Origin: Agelaius tricolor
Lineage: Eukaryota; Chordata; Aves; Passeriformes; Icteridae
NCBI GenBank assembly: GCA_023055355.1
Contig: JALJCS010000004.1
Location: 31,958,744-32,022,743, forward strand
Reading direction: 5' to 3'
Length of the DNA: 64,000 nucleotides
How positions within the stretch are numbered: position 1 is the first letter of the stretch; every line of letters starts with the position of its first letter. The position numbers and the translations under genes were made by a program. Below, piece by piece: positions 59,967 through 64,000 of this stretch. The notes under the pieces are model-generated. The model saw only the letters and a program-made list of their open reading frames with translations, made no database searches and was not told the origin of the DNA.

Positions 59967-62900
59967 TAATTCTGTGAATTCTAACACAAATTCTAATTTC
60001 CTATACTTTCTCTCTAGCCAAGAGTTTCCTTCGCTTGTGTTCACAGAGAAAATTATGTCAACTGCGTAATAAACTCATGATGGCATTCTTTAGGAGTGAC
60101 TGAAATTGGATGCTCTAAAACCATAGATAAATTGCATTAGACCCATTGCTGTGAAATTGCTGAATCAAATACCAGTCACAGAAATGTCTCCTTTTTCACA
60201 AGAAAAGGGTCTGGCTAGCATTTTCTTGCCAGTCTGGAAATACTCAGCCTGAACTGACTTTTTTCCTGGTAAATAAGATTCAGAAAGATCCCAAATTACT
60301 TTCTATAATGGGTTTATATAAAAATAATTCAAAAATCTTTAAAACTGTTGTCTAGCCCATTATTATTTTCAGTATAGTCCTTCTCAATGGTTATTGAAAC
60401 AGGCAGCATGAGACAGAAAGCAAAGCCAGTGAAGACAGATGGATTGGTAGAAACAAGTCAAGGAAGCAGTTTTAGACTGTTTCCTGAGGAAATGTATTTT
60501 TATGTGCCTCTGTTCATCTGCCTGTTTGTACCTCTGAGTACTGCTACTTTGCTGATGCTTGTCAGTTTTAGCAACGTGCAGAGGACATAGTGCAAAATAC
60601 TTTCATGCATCTTATATAAAGAGATGGTAAAATAGTGGGGAGAGAGCAATGAGTCAGAGGCTACAGACTTTATTCAACCATGATCTGTCCTCAGGGAGTC
60701 AGAAGGGTTAAAGATAACACAACTATCCCAAAGAGACTAAATGCTTTGGTCAGCATTTGTGCTTCAGAAGGCGTCAGACAACTCAGCTTTGAGGTATAAA
60801 TCCCTATTCATAAATAGGAGTGCTGTTTTTCCTGTTTTTTCTTAAACTAATTTTTGACTCACCCACTAATTGTCTTCAAGAAAGCTGATCACTAGCATCA
60901 CGTTCAGTGCAACCAACAAAGAGGCACATACAAAATGACTCACCAGTTAATGGTTGGGAATACACTCCTACATTTAAATGTTGTTACACTGTTAGTGATA
61001 AGAATTGTCATAATAATACTTCAAAACTGCCTATGTCTTTGCTTTTTTCCAGAGGTCACATGAAAGACTCAGAAAATGCATAAAAATTTTTACTCCTCTT
61101 CCAAGGAGGCAAAGCAGACAAGAGTTGCCAGGGATATGTGGCAACTTTCATCAGAGATGAAAGGAGATTTCTTGTACCTTATATTCAGTCATGTGGCCAA
61201 ATATCAGCAGGGCCAGTAGTTAGTGGTAGTAACTTACTACTACAAAAACAGTAGGAACAATTAAAGTAATAATTAGTACATAAACCACTATATTACACCA
61301 TTACCTGAGATCTACACTGGGAAACAGAGAACCAGACAGCTTTACTGGTATAATTCAGTATCAAAGCAAATAATAGGAGTGAAAATGCTCACCTCTGTCT
61401 CACCTCCTAAACATAGACTGTGCTCTTTTATGTTTATCCATGTTCTCAGCTCTATGAATCCATTATATACAAAATTGCCAAATCACCATATAGTTAAGCA
61501 ATTCCAGGTTCATATTACAGTTTGCATTGTGGTTGAAAAAATATTTTCAAATATTTCTTAAACTTACAATAACTCTTCAGAACTTGTTTTTATATTTGAC
61601 TGGGGCCTTTCATCTCTTCTTAGTGCAGACAGGGACTTGACTCCATAAATCTGCAACTGATCTGTGTGATGGCAACATTTCCAGCTGCACAAGTGCTGTG
61701 ACATCTACACCTAAATTAGCTCACAAGTCAACATATCTAGTTGGGTTATTACATTATTGCATCCATTATCTATAAATTAAATACAGCTGCGTTGTCTGTT
61801 GCACCATTTTAAAACATCTACTTAACGAGCCTTAGAGCTCAAAAAGATTGGGAACATTTGGCGACAACAAATAAAAAGGAAACTTAATCTGGTCCTGTGT
61901 TATCCAGCTGTATTTTTTTTTTCTGGTAGAGCCTAATCAGGTGTTTACAGTAAATATAGGCAGTACTTTTAGTTTATTTCCTAAATAGGAGTCGGACACA
62001 GGAAGCATGCCTGGGTCACAGTCAAAAGCTTTCATTTGCAAAACAAGGTCACCCAGACACTTGAATTGTGACAGACACTTGAATTAAGAAAAGCTTTTTT
62101 TTCCATCAGTTCAACATCAGGCTGACATTTTGATGGATCCTCCTTAATCTTTTTCACATTTTCTTTCACTAAATGCAGCAGCATCATCATAGCCTAGCAG
62201 TTTCTTCATTTCTGGGAGGAGAGGGAGGATGGGAATTATGGGAGGAGGGAAAGATGGGATTGGGGGCTGGGAAGTTGTCTCCATATTTTCAAAAGTTGAA
62301 AGAATCTCTGGAGAGCTCCCAGATTGCCTGTATACTTCTTTATGTTCAGCATGTCGGACACCTGTTTTCAATTGCATCGACAGATCAGAAGATCCTCCTC
62401 CTTGGAGTCTGTGAGCCTAGCTGTAGCATATAAAACATTCCATGCATATGGCTGTCATTTCAGTTTTCTTTGCAAATGATTTCTGTTCTGTATGTAGGTG
62501 AGAGGCTTGTTTGAGGCCTGCTTACATCATACCTATGGAACTTGATCCCCACTGTAGGAAATGCATACAGAGGGCATTTGTTTAAATTTTTGGTCAGTGG
62601 GGGTCATTCTCATTGTAAATGGATTTTCACTCATAAACTATGTGAGATTAGTTTAAGTTCTCACTGGAGACCCCAGCTTTACAGAAATCGTGCCACATGA
62701 AAGCAAGATGACTTCTCATTTGAGCTTGTCACTGTGCAACTTCCAGATGCCGGCACATCGGCCAGCAGCTTTTGCACAACTGTCTGTCACAGCTGCAGCA
62801 AGCAGGACTGGGGAAATTCCACATTACAAGGAGCTGTGATACACCCATTCCTGGGAAATAGCTGTTTCAAAGAAAAAGTGGGATCACCAGAAGGAAATAG

Positions 62901-63737
62901 ACCCTTCTTCTCACATGAAGGTGATCTTATTGCTCCTTATTTTGTAAATCCTAATGTCAGAAACCTGGAGATGGAGCCGTGCTGTTGGGTTAAAACCTGA
63001 GTACAATTTTGAACATCCACATTTGTGGGATTCTAGAGGCTAGTGATTGATCAAGTTCATCACTGAGATACAGTTTGGGAATGGAGGTCAGTGAGCTAAA
63101 GGAGGTGGAAGGGAAAGCAGTAGGAGAAAAGGTCTTTGAGGGATGGGTAAATGATGAGTTAAACAGGTTGTTCATTCACAAAAATATCACAATAAACAAT
63201 GAATTTGACTGAGGAAACATCTCCTTTTTCCCCAAGGAAGTACATAAGATGAAAAAGTGACCCAAGAAGTTGTGTGTGGCTCAGTGAGCGAAGAAGCATC
63301 ACTTTCTTCCTCATGTGTCCATGGACACTGCAGCTGCCCAGCAGCAGCACCTTTCAGTGGCACCCCAGGACCCTCAGGGAAAGACTGCTGCCATGGTACC
63401 TTCAGGCCACAGCTGGAAGAGGCTGTACCATGCACTGAAGTCTCCTCATGGATCTCAGAGGTCTCATGTCACAAGCAGGTGCCTCCAAGGCAGACAAGCT
63501 ACAGCCCTGTGATGGTGTCCAGACACCAAGCACCTGAACTGCCTTCTTGTAAAGGCAACTAAAGACTGTTGGAGGCCCAAGCTGGCAGGGACAGTGAGGG
63601 GGTGTAGAATCCCAGAAGATAAGGGGCTAATGTGTCTGCCTGAAATGCTGATAGCAGGATGGCTGTGGAGCCAACCAGGGATGGTTGGATGGTTGGTAAC
63701 AATAAACTGTGAGAAAGAATAGTATCCTTTTTCTTTT
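59967..63737. other. Non-coding stretch, G-rich motif and GC-rich segment
   Basis: No gene recognised. A five-run G-quadruplex-type motif lies at 62231-62271. The segment 63300-63720 is GC-richer, carries a plus-strand AATAAA at about 63701, and leads straight into the pyrimidine array; it may be a decayed retroelement end, family unknown. Confidence 0.4.
62231..62271 (+). other. Canonical G-quadruplex motif
   Basis: Runs of three or more G separated by loops of 6, 4, 6, 3 and 2 bases. Not associated with any gene start I can see. Confidence 0.7.
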
Positions 63738-63935
63738 TCCTTCCTTCCTTCCTTCCTTCCTTCCTTCCTTCCTTCCTTCCTTCCTTCCTTCCTTCCTTCC
63801 TTCTTTCCCTTTTCTTTCTCTCTCTTTCTTTCTTTCTTTCTTTCTCTTTCTTTCTCTCTCTTGCTCTCTTCCTTTTTCAGTCTCTTGCTCTCTCACTCTC
63901 TTGCTTTCTTTCTCTCTTGCTCTTTCATTTTTTAA
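63738..63935 (+). repeat. Polypyrimidine microsatellite, (TTCC)n then (TTTC/TC)n
   Basis: About 17 TTCC units (63738-63806) pass into imperfect TTTC and TCTC repeats up to about 63935. Strongly strand-asymmetric and capable of triplex formation. Confidence 0.95.
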
Positions 63936-64000
63936 TTGCTCTTTTCCTTTGTCTCATCCTTTTCAACCCACCCCTTCATCCAAAGTCCACTGCTTTGTGC

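Noticed and set aside
1..64000. CRISPR arrays, operons, bacterial or phage systems
   Set aside because: No spaced repeats, no long ORFs, no ribosome-binding context; repeats are all of vertebrate type.

Overview
The window looks like non-microbial nuclear DNA from a bird, most likely a passerine. It is AT-rich, has no long ORFs, and its recognisable repeats are avian: CR1 LINE 3' ends with the ATTCTGTG-type terminal repeat on both strands, two avian ERV-type LTRs, and at 3284-3426 a short element whose head is a degenerate tRNA-Ile and whose tail is a CR1 3' end. That head-plus-tail structure is what is known for the songbird SINE TguSINE1. All family names are from memory; no search was run.

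The most important unlabelled content is a set of minus-strand segments that behave like coding exons. From high to low coordinates the best chain is 38271-38544, 35217-35326, 30422-30504, 29773-29910, 24970-25152 and 23095-23277 (with stop). Each segment is an open frame with an acceptor-like and a donor-like boundary (the last ends at a stop codon), and the intron phases agree at every junction. The product would have hydrophobic helices, one of them a clear membrane-like segment in 29773-29910. A second phase-consistent group lies further 5' (56503-56594, 54604-54669, 48393-48450, 47892-48090, 47686-47791). It does not join the first group directly, so at least one exon between 47.6 and 38.6 kb is missing or part of the model is wrong. 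I do not recognise the protein.

Layout: 1-10 kb intergenic with the SINE; 10-11.2 kb an old plus-strand CR1 interrupted by an LTR-like insert, then a hexamer/pentamer purine microsatellite; 11.6 and 13.5-15.3 kb minus-strand CR1 copies, the second a mosaic with ORF1 esterase, ORF2 reverse transcriptase and ORF2 C-terminal remnants; 15.3-23 kb little recognisable; 23-38.6 kb the best exon chain, with CR1 pieces and a complete solo LTR (38620-39207) in its introns; 39-48 kb a local ~270 bp duplication and a GC-rich patch; 47.6-56.6 kb the possible 5' exons, a passerine CR1, a GATA array and a large LTR (52410-53511); 56.6-64 kb mostly nothing recognisable, ending in a long polypyrimidine microsatellite.

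The most unusual single observation is inside the LTR at 52410-53511. A ~106 bp segment sits between perfect 9-bp direct repeats and is about 96% identical to unique-looking DNA 3 kb upstream (49712-49822). It looks like a templated insertion with a target-site duplication. No operon, CRISPR or RNA gene system is present.
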